A DNA stretch of 64,000 bases from Platerodrilus igneus (lineage: Eukaryota; Arthropoda; Insecta; Coleoptera; Lycidae): the NCBI GenBank assembly GCA_036346225.1, contig JARFIW010000995.1, positions 2,815,716-2,879,715 of the forward strand, read 5' to 3'. Made by a program: the position numbers and the translations under genes. The notes beneath the pieces are model-generated. The model was not told where the DNA came from and did no database searches. It saw nothing but the letters and a program-made list of their open reading frames with translations. This document shows positions 23,962-37,707 of this stretch, piece by piece (position 1 is the first letter of the stretch; the number at the start of each line of letters is the position of its first letter).

Positions 23962-26229
23962 ATATATTGCTGTGAAACCTACAAAAAGCCTCACCAGAGT
24001 AAAAAAAAATATTCGAGCCTCTCAAACTGGGCACCAAGATTTGCTGTGATTCTCGCCCTGTTGAATCTCTTCTGATAATCGCCTCTTTACTCTTTCCGCC
24101 TCGGCTGCTCACCTAGTTAAAACTTTCATCCTCATTCAAAAAAACAAACACATTCCTAACAAAAACATCAACGTTAACTCTATTTACATCAATATTCATA
24201 ATACATTAAAATTTCAAAATTAACTTTCAGCATAAATTTCAGTATCATAAAATTTCAAGTTTAAATTTGTCATCAGTTTTAATTTGCATCCAGAATTAAA
24301 GTCCTGGTAGGATGCATACTAATTAAGTTACAATATGTGCAGACATAAGTCTGAATAAAAGGGAGCATCTTCCACCCCTTTACGTTAATTAAACAGGTTA
24401 GTCTAATTGAGCTCAAAGACAGACCCAAATTTTTCATCATAATCAAGAACATAAATACTAAATACTCCTTTCTACTTAAACAAGAAAATTTCACCTTAAA
24501 ATTAAAAATTTGTTGTTTGTACAAATTCACTACTGTCCATTTTTTAGCAAACAAATTATAAAGTTATTCAACACACACCAAAACATCAAAAATTGAACAA
24601 CAAAGCATAAGTTACCTGAAGGTTAATGCACTCGTGGCTCCAATGTACATCGTCCTTTGTTAATCACACCATTCCAACTGGGTTATGTTTACGGCTTCTG
24701 ATTCTGAACGCTTTTAAAATTTTCTACACCACCATTTATCTAAAGTTGTTTCAGGGCTTCTCAGGAACTCCTCTATGTATATCTAAATCTCGTTTTGTGG
24801 ATCCAATCACGATTACGAATAACATTTGATTATTAACACCCCCGAAAAATAGCAAAGAAATTCATAATTCTTTCACGCTATACCCAAAACTGCCTACTTT
24901 TGTTTATTCATTTATCGTTACTAATTTGAATAATTGGTACAGTAATACTCGCAAATATAACTAGACTTTATTACCTTGTACCTTCTTTTCTAAGTGCACT
25001 AATGCATAATAACTTGTATCGTAGCACGTATTCTGCTTGAAGTATGGTATCACATCAAAAAATTAAAGAGCAAACTGTTTAAAGTATTCAATAATCAAAA
25101 AATATAAGAGAGAACTGTTTAAAGTATTGAATCAAAATTGAAAATCTAAGAGAGCGAATCTCCTATAAACACGGGTTTATATAGTAGCTCGCCTGCACGT
25201 TGGTTTTGTCCCGCGACGGCCAGTTTTCAGAACTTCGCATACTATGTTCCCTTTACGACAGTCCAGCACAGCGATTCTATTAAATTTGCACACACGCCAG
25301 TTGAAAATCTAAGAAATTTTTCACACGGCACGCAACGCGTCTGCAAACAACTAATTAATTTTGTATAGAAATCGTTACGTTTACACCTCTCATATCTGCA
25401 TCTTATTTCCACCAAACGCAAACCCAGTGACGTTGCTCAAATCACGCCTTCTATTATCCGTGTCTCGGCTTTGCGCGTTTCATCCATCTCTTTCTACCCT
25501 TATCTGAGTGGTACAAATCGATATTTTTTACTATCGGTTATTTCAGTCCACGTGGATTTATATGTTAATATAAGCTACGGTTTATCCGACCATTTGCAAT
25601 ATACGCAGAATCTGCATGTTTATCAGCTCGAATTTATTAGAATTGACATTTAAAAATACGCAGGTGTTCAATCGTAATACTTTAAATAACACTTCTATGA
25701 TTTGAATATTATTGGGTTTTTAAAAGCTTTTATGCATATTATATCTTAGTAATCGTTTAATTAACTCCAATTAAAAAAATAATAAATGGCATTGACTTCT
25801 ACCCTTTAATTTTTAGCGAATCCTAATTAAATATTAATCATTATTTGTACATTTTGTTTAATACTCGTTACTTAAAAATTGAATTAATTAATATAAATTT
25901 TGCACGTAATTTCTATTTGTTTCTTTACTTGGAATAATTAAATTACATACAAGTTGAGCATTTTAATTCTGCTTCTTTTTATAGAAGCGTCTAGTGAATA
26001 ATTTAAATCCCTTATTTTTAATGAAACGAATAAATTTGTATGCTCCACGTTTTTGATAACGCGTATTATCTAATAAAATTTTATACAAACTTTACATTCT
26101 AATTGAATGATTTAAATCTTCACACTAGGCATTTTAATTACGCATACTTTTTCCCAAAGCTTCCTTATACACGGTGATTAAAATTATTTGATGTCGTTAA
26201 TTAATTTTCTACCCTGGTCTAAATATGAG

Positions 26230-26232
<3 letters not shown>
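23962..26232 (-). repeat. uncharacterised ~2.3-kb repeat family M, inverted left copy
   Basis: Reads on the minus strand as 35309-37710 reads on the plus strand. Shared landmarks are GAGCAGCCGAGGCGG (complement near 24100), TTTGAGCTCAATTAGAC (complement near 24400), the GC-richer block with GCCGTGTGAGAA (complement near 25325) and CTCATATTTAGACCAGGGT (complement at 26210-26232). A TA tract lies directly outside at 26233-26261, and a short TA run near 23955. It carries about one unit of the minisatellite that is expanded in the right copy (24015-24048). No coding capacity or known transposon signature was seen. Confidence 0.85.

Positions 26233-26261
<29 letters not shown>
26233..26261. repeat. 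(TA)n microsatellite
   Basis: Pure TA tract at the junction of repeat M (left) and repeat R1 (right). Confidence 0.97.
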
Positions 26262-26263
<2 letters not shown>

Positions 26264-26625
26264 CGTGATTAGGGGATCACGAGAGGTCATTGAAACCCAA
26301 ATTCTACAAAGAAATCCAACTAAAATATAATAGAATCCGAAAAAAAATAATTCCGTAAATTCGTGGTTACGCCCTGTATAATATAGGCGTACTTTTATTC
26401 ATTGATGTACAAGCAAAAATGCAATTGCACGTGTATACATAATCACCCTGTATGATATAAGTAAATTGTAAAACATAACAAATAATTTAAGCTGTATATG
26501 TAAAAATAATTAATTTTAGATACCCTAAAAACGCATTCTATGCGAACGCAAATCGATCATTTTTAGATAAATACAAAACCATTTATTTTACTTAATAATT
26601 ATCAATACATTTTCTATGTATATAA
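26262..26625 (-). repeat. dispersed repeat R1, inverted copy
   Basis: Diverged minus-strand copy of 20940-21310. It retains CCCTGTATAAT (26374) and CCCTGTATGAT (26446) and the complement of ACATCAATGAATAAAAGTAC. It starts exactly at the TA tract. Confidence 0.75.
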
Positions 26626-29600
26626 AATGCTCCCCATTTGCTGTAAATAGCGTAGAATAGTTCTAGATTTTCGCATTTAGCGTAAAACTACACTCAATCG
26701 TGTACTTAAAACTCCAATTTTAATATTAATTTTAATCTTAAAACACGTTTTACCGCGAAAGCAAATATTTGTTATAAAATGCAACTAATTTGCATTATAA
26801 ATCCATTAAAGTTTAAATTAATCACCATGTGTATTACCTAAATTCAATTTAAATAAAACATGTTTTCGTAATTTCGAGATGAATTGAGAAAAAATACGTC
26901 AATTCGTATGAACTCATTAATAAATAAGCGTTTATTTCAAGAAGCGGCTAGATCATTAAGAAAACCTAAAAAAATGTAATAGAAATTGATAAGAGATATT
27001 TATGATCTTTGCATTCACTGTTGGAGAGAAGCGGTGCGGCCCACAACCAAGGGTGTTAATCAAACACCAGACGGCACGCGTGACTAATAAGTGAAAGAGA
27101 TTACGAGGTAATAAAACGCTGTGATTTTAGACGCTAATGAGTTATTCTGGAGATTCTTACATCATAATGTCCCATACTATACTACTACATTTACATTCTA
27201 GAAATATATATTTGTATATATAAGAAAGCGTTAATTAAATAATTTCATTCTTAAATCCGATCGCGAAATGTTATTTTGATTTAAGTCGCGAGCTGTTGCT
27301 TTGCGAAGATAATATTTGAAGTATGCAGTAAGCATACTGTAATTTAATTATTACGATGTTTCAATGAATATAGAAGTGATGTTTTAAACATAACTTACAT
27401 AAAAATGGAAATTATTAAATACAATGAAGAGGGGGAAACTCTTCAATTTTAAAATTTTTATTAAGTAATCGGAAGAAAGTTTTAATCAAAAACGTACTCT
27501 GGTAACTACTGCTTGAAATGAGGATTTTAAATATGGAAAATCTTGTAAGCTGATTTGACTTCAAGTTAAAATAAGAAGATATTAAATTACGAGGAGCGAT
27601 TTTGTGGATTCTGCAAGTATCACCTTTATATTTATTTTTAACTGATATCGGACTATTTGTCATTTAATTTAAGGTAGAATAAGTGTTAACCTTATAATAT
27701 TTTTTGTGAGGATTTTTACCAGGAAAGTTTGTGTTTAGAGTTCGAAACATTTTGACCTTTTAATAGAATATCTGTCAAGGATTTTTTGACCAAACAAACT
27801 TTACAAGCATGGGAATGAACGAAACCAAGTAAACTATCCATAACAGAAGAAGTTTAGTACTGTAAATTTAAAATAAGGTAAGGAACATTTTTATAATAAG
27901 TACTTCTTAGAAATTATTTTATGTTTGAAAGAAACAATGGTGTAAATGTTTTATACGCTTTTGTATGAGAGAAAATATTTCGTACTGTATAAGTGCTTTG
28001 TGATATTGCTGCGTTTGATTTCAGTTTGAAAACTCCGTCAATTCCGTTGAGCTAGCCAAGCAAAGTTAGAAAGGAAGGTAAGTCAACAATTTCAAGTTTT
28101 ACGATTTGCTGTATCTGTATCACAGCACTCTTTAGCGTTCTCACAGCACTTTTTAGTGACGCTCTCAATGCGGTCTTAACACAACACTCTTTCAGCGGCG
28201 CTCCAACGCGGGCCATTATCATATATATCACTCTTTTAGTTACGCTCCAACGCGGGCCTTACCACATCAATATATACATAACTTTTTGAAATAAATAAAA
28301 AAGTTATAGAAGAAGAAAGAAAATTGCAAATTTCATCGTTTTTGCGATAACTCAAAAACCGGTTGAGTTATCTTAGGTTTCTTTTTAGATTCTTGAAGGG
28401 CATAAAAAAAACGAACTTTTCTGTATTCTAACCCACACTGTATCTCTTACCGTTTCGAATATCTCAATAGTATGCACTGTAAGAGTGACCACCCTGCATA
28501 TACATACGCAACATAGATATTATGCGAAAAAAAGGTGAAGTATATACTAGAAGCATAAAATTTTAGAAACAGCAATGTCGTTATATACCTTACAGTTATT
28601 CAACCGTTCAGATTTTCTCTGAAGCTAAGAAAACTTTTAAACAAAAACTGAGTTTAAAAGCACGAGTTACCAAACTTTTCGTTACGCTAGATTAAATCTA
28701 CAACAAGAGCACACTCTTAAATTTTTAAATGATGGATATGCATTACGCTCAATATCGATGAATACTTATTTTTAAAGGATGCGGTTGTTCTTCAGTTAAT
28801 TTCTGATTTTCAATTCCAACTCTACGAAAGCATGCATGTTGATCGGAAAACCTTATACGGTGTTATTGTTTGCCGTAGATTAAACTCTACAGCATTGTTT
28901 ACCAACTGCACTATTTCTTTTGTTGTTCTAATTTTTATAAGGGGTTTTCCTGCTTTATTTGAAAAGAATGAAAAATATAGTGCCCAAGCAAAAGCAGAAA
29001 TTCGTAAAAAATTCAAATCATTGTTTTAAGAAAAATGTGTGCAAGTGCACACAGGAAGTAATTATTATAGTCCAAGCAGCTGTTTATTAAATTCTAGAGG
29101 GTACTATAAATGTGCGTAGGTATGTGTGTAAATTTTCATAAACGTCTCGATTAATATTAGGCTTACAAAACGATTTCAATAAGCAGATACAAATAAGGGA
29201 GCGCCATATGCCCGCCATAACAGGGGGGTTTGTTTGGTTGAGCGTTGGAACGGGATGAGCAAAATAGGTGCCTAAACAAAGCAGAGTCCAAAGTAAAATT
29301 TTGTCTGTATTATTATGGAAAATGTCACCAACTAGTTCAGTTGATCGCGAAACTGTTACTGAGGTCCTTTAAAATTCCATTTCTAAATTAATATATAATT
29401 AAATGCGACACCCGTTCGCGTAGAATTCAATTATATTGCTGTATATTGTAAACAAAAACACGAACGTTAAATAATTGTACCTTAAAGGTTAGTAGTTCCG
29501 TTTCCGTCCGTAAATGTATGCTCATATGTTTCCAAACCCTTGCATTCACATACGATTCATTGCTTTACAAAAGTGCTACTAATATGCTTGTGGTAAGAAT

Positions 29601-30939
29601 AACTCCATTAGTAGTCTACGAGAATTATTACGTTATATGGAATTTCTGTCACCCTGAAAGGGTTAAACCGGTAGAAAAGGCAATGGAAACATTTCCTACA
29701 CACAATTGATTTCATTCCAGCCATTGTGAAATGAGTTTTGCAGATGCATTAACACCTTTGAACAAATACCGAGAGGTTTTATTCAGCGTGCGGTAAATAC
29801 AAATACTAAAAGAATTCAGTTATGCATTTACGAAAATGTTATAACAAACTATCATATGCTTTATTACATGTAAAGAGACTTTCTTACGGCAGTATCATTT
29901 TTTTAAATTATCCAGTTTTTAAAACAATTGTAAATATTTCACATACCATCTTTAGGTTTAAGTATGAATAAACTTTAACTTCAGAAGTATAGTAACACTG
30001 TTCTTAGAACTGTTTAAATTTGTTTATTTTTCCTAATGCATTAAGCTAACTTTCACTACTAAATACAGTACATGTTAGATAGCATTTTAAAATAATTGAT
30101 GCATTATCTCATTTTACCAATTAAGTGCCGCATCGAAGCTTCATTCAAGAGTAAATTCCGTCCTCAACATCCGACTGGCTTTTATAACTGTTGGGTTCTG
30201 TAACTTAGGCATCTAGATCCTTCTCGTTAAGTCTAGTTGTTGTTTTAAGTTGGGATTGGTTGTAGAATTAGGTTTGTCTTCCTACGTATGTGTCCACAGT
30301 GTTTGAGATCCTTAAATTTGTTGATTTTCTAAGCTTTTATTATCTCCTTAGGATATATTATAATTGGATAAATGTTTACCTCTGCGTTATCGTATGTTAT
30401 CGGTTTCAAGAATTTTAAGTTCCTCAATTCTCTACGGTTTATTATTGCTCCGGGTGATTTATATCATTCACTCAGTTTTATTTTAGCATTTGATTGTTCT
30501 AGAATGTCATTAAACACGCTTTTCAATTTTTTATGCTAACACATTTGTACATTGAAATCTAATATTTTAAGCTTCACCAATGTACTTTTATACTAGAACC
30601 TGAATTCTTTATAGAGTATTTTACATTTGAACTCGCTGCTTTTATTAATTAAAAATAAAAATGTTTTAGAACATGTCTAGCATTTACACGTAATTTATAC
30701 ACAAGGTTTTGATAATAAAATGTGGATGAAGCTCATTTGATTATTCAGTTACAACTGAAATTTTTTGTAATATATTTGTTTATGCTTTTTATACCAGCAC
30801 TTCAAAAATATATTTTCTATACAAATAAATATCCACAGAATTGAGCTTTTTCTTAAATTTTCTCGAATTTCATTCGGTTTACGATGTTGGATGTTTATCA
30901 GATAAAACAATATGGCCTCTCCATGACCTATAATCACAC

Positions 30940-30943
<4 letters not shown>
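26626..30943. other. gene-free AT-rich stretch
   Basis: About 4.3 kb with short unrecognised open frames only. It holds the minisatellite at 28121-28260. After that (about 28310-28500) comes a segment with TTTGCGATAACTCAAAAACC and ACCACCCTGCATAT, which resembles widespread non-coding insect repeats. Confidence 0.5.
28121..28260. repeat. degenerate minisatellite, about four units
   Basis: Units share CACTCTTTTAG, then a GGCGCTCCAACGCGGGCC-type stretch. They begin near 28124, 28145, 28183 and 28228, so spacing varies from about 20 to 45 bp. The last two units are the most similar. Confidence 0.65.

Positions 30944-30980
<37 letters not shown>
30944..30980. repeat. (TA)n microsatellite at SINE B 3' end
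   Basis: Pure TA tract directly adjoining the 3' end of the minus-strand SINE B at 30981. Confidence 0.97.
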
Positions 30981-30984
<4 letters not shown>

Positions 30985-31142
30985 ATAAGATGAAATAATA
31001 ACTTAGACTTTTATGCAAAGCCCAAATGATCATTTCAAATGGAGCTAGTAATTGAAAGATGGAAAATATAAGGTCTTGGACAGGACTTAAACCTGCATCT
31101 TGATTTTGCCGGAACCATGCGTTTACCAATTACGCCACCGAG
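30981..31142 (-). mobile_element. SINE B, tRNA-derived, with (TA)n tail
   Basis: On the minus strand a tRNA-like head (about 31145-31068) has an A-box region GTGGCGTAATTGGTAAACGC and a B box GGTTTAAGTCC with the T stem GCAGG/CCTGT. Its acceptor stem is partly paired (GGTCT/AGACC). The body, with CAATTACTAGCTCCATTTG, matches that of the array at 52194-54110 (CAATTACTAGTTCGATTTG). The tail is the TA tract at 30944-30980, as at 52069-52099. Head and body together with the tail define a SINE family different from SINE A. Confidence 0.78.
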
Positions 31143-31282
31143 ACCGATGACACAATTGGAAAATTTACAAATTTAAATCATGTACACAACTATACATAAA
31201 CCTAACTTTCAATTACGTTTGGCATTTTTGTCAATCATATCCACTTACCTTGTGTAATTAACTATCTAAAATATTTATATAT

Positions 31283-31450
31283 CATCATCATTTTGTTTTC
31301 GACCTTACTTAAGGTCCGTTTGACGCAGCTCTAACTTCTTTTCTATTCTGTGCTACTCTAAAAAGCTTTACATACCCTTCACAACCTAAATTTCTAATAA
31401 TTTGACTAATATAGTTTGGTCTAGGTCTTCCTATATCCTTCTATCTTTTT
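31283..31450 (-). pseudogene. RTE-like LINE 3' end, extra copy
   Basis: About 165 bp matching the 3' end of the LINE just downstream (compare 31695-31860): same GTTTGACGCAGCTCTAA and AATTTGACTAATATAG. On the minus strand it ends in a TGATGATGATATAT tail typical of RTE-type short 3' repeats. It lies head to tail with the larger fragment, about 240 bp apart. Confidence 0.75.
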
Positions 31451-31689
31451 TCTATCCAGCTGACTCTACATAGATATTAGCAACCTGATGGTTGTTAAAG
31501 AACTCTAGCATGTTTACATGATTACCATTTATAAGGAAATGAAATATAACCTGGTTATCCGCTTCAAAAAGGAAAAGTGTTAAATTATATGTTACGGTAA
31601 GGCTTAAGCAACGAAACGCTACCAACATGCCAGACCGCTAACTAATTGTGAGTTATGTCCTGGTGACATTTAGTTAACTGATTTTTATT

Positions 31690-32870
31690 TTTTTTGTTTT
31701 GTTTTCGAACTTACTTAAAGTCGGTTTGACGCAGCTCTAAATTCTTGTCTATTCTGAGCTAGTCTAAAAAGGTCTACATAGCCTTCACAACCTAAATCTC
31801 TAATAATTTGACTAATATAGCTTTGTCTAGGCCTTCCTACTCTATTTTTATTTGGTAGTCTATAATCTAAAACTTTACTAAATAGTCCCTCATGTCTTAA
31901 CTGGTGCCCTATCATTCTATCTCTCCTGACCTTCAATTGTTTCCACATACAGGGATCCTCACCTATCCTTCTATAAACTTCCTCGTTTGTTACTTTATCT
32001 GTCCAGCTAATCTTTAACATTCTCCTATAACACCAAGTTTAAAAGCTTCTATCTTTTCTTATCTATTTCTTTAATTGTCCAAGTCTCACTACCGTATAGT
32101 AGAACGCTCCATACGTACGACTTTAAGAAACTTTTCTATTATCTAAACTAATACTATTAGCTATTAGTAAGTTTTTCTTTTTAAAAACATTTTTCTAGCT
32201 TAAGCTATTCTAGCTACTATATACCTTCTGCTACGTCCGTCCTTTGTAATTATACTTCCTAAATAGCAAAATTCGTCTACCTCGTCTAATTCGGTATTAC
32301 CTATTTTTAATTTTGGTTTAGAACTAGGCTGTAACTCACTTGTCATTATCTTTGTCTTTCCTGAGTTAATTCTCATACTATAGTTACTCTGTAGTATCTC
32401 ATCTAAAATATTTAAAACTCTCCTAGCTCTTTTCTAGACTCTGCTATAATAGCTATATCATCTGCAAAACGTAACATGTCTATTTTCTGTCCCTGTACAC
32501 TAATACCTATCTCTTTTCTCTCTAGCTAAGTTTAAAGCTTCCTCAATATAAACATTAAAAATCAAGGAGACAGTATACAACCCTGTCTAACACCATTTCT
32601 AATCTTAGCTTCCTTTTCTATTTCATCAAATCTAATTACTACGCTTTGGTTTTTATATAGACTGTAAATAATTTTTCTATCCCTATGAGAAATTCCTATT
32701 TTTCGCAAAACCCTGAACATAACAATCCAATTCACCCTATCAAATGCTTTTTCTAAATCTACAAATGCGAAATGAGTCTTTTTATTTTTTTGTAACCTTT
32801 TTTCGATAATTACCCTAATCATTAGTATCGGTTCTCTAGTCCCTCTGTCTTTACGAAAACCAAAAAAAAA
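31690..32870 (-). pseudogene. RTE-like LINE, 5'-truncated and broken, minus strand
   Basis: Read on the minus strand from about 32865: a GFRKDRGTREPI-like start, FAFVDLEKAFDRVNW (first palm motif with catalytic Asp), NGVRQGCILSP (about 32565-32600), then in another frame GQKIDMLRFADDIA (about 32455-32500, catalytic DD). It ends with a C-terminal domain MLKISWTDKV...MIGHQLRHEG...GRPRQSY (31715-32020). Endonuclease and the start of the reverse transcriptase are missing, as expected for a 5'-truncated insertion. Stops and frame changes separate the readable pieces. It is related to, but clearly diverged from, the plus-strand LINE at 18484-20426. Confidence 0.87.
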
Positions 32871-35263
32871 TCAACAGTTTAGTGTAATTGGTAGAAACAA
32901 AAGTTTTCAAAATCTTTAAAGCATTTGTCTAATCAAATTAGGTATCCTCATAAAATCTGCCAATCAACCGTAAAGAAATACGTGCGCTCACGTCTATATG
33001 TGATACATTCATGTAATTCAATTTTGTCAACAGTCTATTACAGACTATTAGTGGTGTGTCATTAATTTAATCAATGTCGACTTGTTAATTTGATTATTGT
33101 CATAGACAAGGTATCGTGTCATCTACCGGGGTATGTCAGTTCACAAAATGTGCTTCGGTGGACCTCTGAGAACACACAAATATTTATTAAATTTACTACA
33201 TCTTCATTAAAATGGCGTTTGGATGGCAGTCTTTAGAAGACAAATAATTGGACGTATTTTTTTAATTTTATTGTCAATGCAGAGCTGTAAAGAAACAACA
33301 TTCTGAATAGATTTGTTCAAATCCCTACAGGGGATGAGAAACTTCAATGTGATTATTTTCAACAAGATAGCACAACAATTGCGACTCGATAAACTATGAC
33401 TCTTCCTCGCGCTTCTTGATTAGTTTGCATCAAGTCCACTATTGACCAAGATAGTCTAAATTATCCATCATGGGCTATTTTGTGTATCGTTACTTAAAAT
33501 GGAGGCTACTCAGAAGCGTTTCAAAGGTCTGCTACAAAGAATTGCGAAGAAGTGCATTAGAATTATCTCAAAAATGTTGTAAAATGCTTTGACAGCACGA
33601 GAAGAGCAATAAATTTGTTTAACAAGCGCAAGGCCGAGACTCTTCAAAATTCAGTTTAGTCCACAACTTTTCTTAATAAAAACGCCATTAATCTTCGTTA
33701 GTAAAAACGTTATTAATCTTTTACAGGATTTTCACTCTTAAATCTAATTATGGCAAACTATGCTATAAGTTTATACAAACGTTTGACATAACCTGCTCCA
33801 ACTAAAATGATTTGTTTCATGACTGTCTATTAGGTTTGTAATATGCGAAAGCCCATTGCTGTAATTTGCCTCTGTTATGGTGCAAAATAGGTGGAACATG
33901 AACTGGTGTGACGTAAATTGAATCATTTTGAAAGGCAGCATTTTGAAACATACTTTAATCATCTTAACAGTTAAAAAAGTTAGTTCATTAAAATCTTTCA
34001 CAATTAGCAAACTTGTTTTACACTTTGCGAGCGAACCCTTTCAGAGGAGTTTAATTATTGCTTTTTTTTCCAGCTTGCACCGTAGACATTAATATTTAGC
34101 AAGATGGAACTGGCAGTTATGCTAATGAATAGTAAATTTGCAGCAGCAGTTGTTAGGTACATTCTAATCAAAATCGTTGGTATAGTTCTAATTAAGCTTA
34201 CAATTATTGCTAGAGGTGCTAATACAATGAACTTTCTAAAAAATCGTTTGTTACATTGCTTCAGATATATGTTTTCCATAAGATACTGAACAACCTTTAT
34301 GTCTATTACCCAATGTTATTGCTGTTCCCGCAACCCATAATATTTTATTTGACTGTAACCTAAAACTATAAGCCTTTACTATTAAATCGTGTAGATCGTT
34401 AACTTCGTAAGCAATTTCTCAAGTTGATTTGTACGTAATTATTCGCACGCATGTGTGTACGTGCGTATATGTACGTATGAGACTGTAAATACGTGTTCAT
34501 GCTTCCATGTCTGAATGTGTTGATGCGCGCGTAAATGTGTACGTGAACCTAATACCCTTGTTGGATACCTAGTAAGAAATATGGCGTATTTTCAGTTGCC
34601 ACTATCAGTATTCACTTTTTGAAATAACTTGCAAGTGATATGCCAAACGCGTACTCACAAATAAGATCACGAGTAACGCATAAGAATATCCAATGCAAAA
34701 TTAATGCAGAGAAATTATGTAAAGACATTTAAATTGTGAAAAAAGTGCAAAACCTGTAATTAATTTTTCTTGGTACCAAAGACCGCAAATAAATTTCAAA
34801 TTATGCATATATCGTAGCAGAGCTAATTGTATTGCCCAAATATGAGACCCTTTACTAGTCACGTAATCTAGACCAAAAACAAACGGTTTAATTTAAAACA
34901 AAGCATCTCATTTGTCGAGCGCTCTTATCAATGTAAAATTGGCTTTATTTGCTCTACGTAAATTACAATCATATTAATTACTAATCTCCAAATGTTTCCT
35001 TCATACGCAGAAAATTTATTTTAACATCACTCCTCTTCGTGCAAATGTTGACTTTTATTGAATGAAACAAGGAGCGAGTACGTGACTAGTTTCTGTAGCT
35101 TTTATATTGACAATTGATGCAAATTTATTTCAGCAAAATAAAAAACTTTTTCTTATCGAAATTTTTGCTTAGATACTACACGGATGATATGAGTAAAATA
35201 ACCACCTATTTAACCAATACAAAGCTTAGCCTCATACATTAAGCGTTTTTAAAGAAAGTATAC

Positions 35264-35266
<3 letters not shown>
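32871..35266. other. gene-free AT-rich stretch
   Basis: About 2.4 kb with no recognisable gene or element. 34440-34560 is rich in alternating purine/pyrimidine (ACGTGCGTATATGTACGTAT), a Z-DNA-prone composition. Confidence 0.5.

Positions 35267-35308
<42 letters not shown>
35267..35308. repeat. (TA)n microsatellite
   Basis: Pure TA tract at the start of repeat M, right copy; mirrors the tract at 26233-26261. Confidence 0.97.
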
Positions 35309-35309
<1 letters not shown>

Positions 35310-37707
35310 TCATATTTAGACCAGGGTGGAAAATTAAATAATCACATCAAATAATTTTAATCACCGTGTAGAAGCTTTGGGAAAAGGTACGCGTTATTAA
35401 AACCGTGAAGCATAAAAATTCATTATAAGGGAGTTAAATTATTTACAAGACGCCTTCTATAAAAAGAAGCAGTATTAAAATGCTCTACGTGTAATTTAAT
35501 TATTCCGAGTAAAGAAACAAATGGAAATTACGTGCAAAATTTATATTAATTAACTCAATTTTAAGTAACCGGTATTAAACAAAATGTACAGAAAATAATT
35601 AATATTTGATTAGGAGTCACTAAAAATTAAAGGGTATTATTTTTAATTGGAGTTAATGGAACCATTAGTAACATATAATATGTATAAAAGCTTGTGAAAA
35701 CCCAATAATAGTCAAATCGTAGAAGGGTTATTTAAAATTGTTACGATTTAACACACCTGCGTATTTTTAAAAGGCAATTTCAGTTTAATATGTATAGACA
35801 AACATGTCGATTCTACGGATATTGGAAACGGTCGGATGCTTTAGCACGAAATTCTGCAGATAACAAATGGTTACAGAGAATCTTGGAGAAACCGTCGCTT
35901 AATAGTCACGGGAAGGCGCGATACGGGGTTATTTAACCCAGATAAGAATACACGTGGATTGAAAATAATCGATAATAAAGAATATCAATTTGCACCAATA
36001 AGAACAGGTTAAATAGAAACGGATAATATGCGCAAGACAGAGACACATATAGTAAAAGGCCTGAGTTGAGCAACGTCACTGGGTTGCGATTGGTTGAAAA
36101 TAAGAGGCAAACTTGAGAGGTAAAAATAACATTTCTGTATAAAAATTAATTAGTTATTTCCAGACGTTGCGTGCCGTGTGAGAATTTCTCAGATTTTCAA
36201 CTGGCGCGTGTGCAAGTTTTGTAGAACCGACGCACAGGCGGTCGAGATGGGAACATAGAATGACGAAATTCTAGAAACTGGCCGTTTTGGGGACAAGACC
36301 GACAGACAGGCTAACCACTATTTAAACCCGTGTTGATAGGAGTGGGGCTCTCTTAGATTTTCGAATTGATTCAATGCGTTAAACAGTGCTTTTTAGTTTT
36401 CCGATTTTGATAGAATAATTTAAACAGTTTGCTCGTATATTTTGGTGATTTAAAACAGTTTGTTCTTTACGTGCTACAATGAATGTAATTTAGTGCACTT
36501 AGAAAAGAAGATACAAGGTAATAAAGTCTAGTATCACTGTACTAATTATTCAAATTTGCAACGACAAATGAATACACAAAAGTACGCAGTTTTGGCGTAT
36601 ATTTGTGAAAGAAGTATGAATTTCTTTGCTATTTTTCGGGGGTGGTAATAATTAAATGATTCGTAAACGTGTCTGGATCCACAAAACAAGCTTCAGATAT
36701 ACACAAATGAGTTCCGGAAAAGCACTGAAACAACTTTAGATGAATGGTGGTGTAGAGAAAATGTTTAAAAGCGACCAGTAATCCGAGGACGTAAACATAA
36801 CCCAGTTGGAATGGTGAAATTAGCAAGGACGATGTACATTGAAGCCACTAGTGCAGTAACCTTCAGGTAACTTATGTTTTGTTGTTCGATTTTTGATGTT
36901 TGGTGTGTGTTGAATAACTTTATAATTTATTTACTTAAAATGGACAGTAGTGAAATTGTACTAACAACAAATTTTTAATTTTAAGGTGAAATTTTCTTGT
37001 TTTTAGTAGAAAGGGGTATTTAGTATTTATGTTCTTGATTATGATGAAAATTTGGGTATGTCTTTGAGCTCAATTAGACGAACCTGGTTAATTAACGTAA
37101 AGTGCTCCCTTTGTACTCAGACTCAGGTCTGCATATATTGTTATATTAATTAGTAGGCATCCTACAAGGACTTTAATTCTGGATGCACATTAAAATGATA
37201 ACAAATTTAATCTTGAAATTTTCCGATACTGAAATTTATGCTGAATTTTAATTTTGAAATTTTAATGTATTGTGAATATTGATGTAAATAGAGTTAACGT
37301 TGATGTTTGTGGTAGGAATGTGTTTGTTTTTTTTTTATGAATGAGGATGAAGGTTTAACTAGGTGAGCAGCCGAGGCGGAAAAGAGTAAAGAGGCGAGTA
37401 ACAGAAGAAAGTCAACGGACCAGCTAAATTAATAGCTTTTTGTAGGTTTCACAGCATTCTTGACGCCCAAGTTAGGAGGCTCGATTCAGAATACAAGGTT
37501 TCACAGCATTCTTGACGCCCAATCTGTGGGGCTTGATTCGAAAAGCGTAGTTCCCGGATTTTGGTGGTTTCACAGCATTCTTGACGGCCAATTCGTGAGG
37601 CTCGATTCTAATACATGGAAACACAGCATCTTGACGCCCAATCTGTGGGGCTCGAATGTTTTTTTTTAAAGGGCAAGTTCCTACAGTTAATTAAAAAGGT
37701 TTCTTAG

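Noticed and set aside
30749..31129. Open frame containing an Ile-Tyr repeat
   Set aside because: The repeat is the (TA)n microsatellite read in frame, and the rest is SINE B antisense. The same applies to frames at 44980-45237 and 54079-54309.
37445..37669. 69-codon open frame with repeated protein segments
   Set aside because: It is the minisatellite of repeat M read in one frame; unit lengths are not multiples of three throughout.
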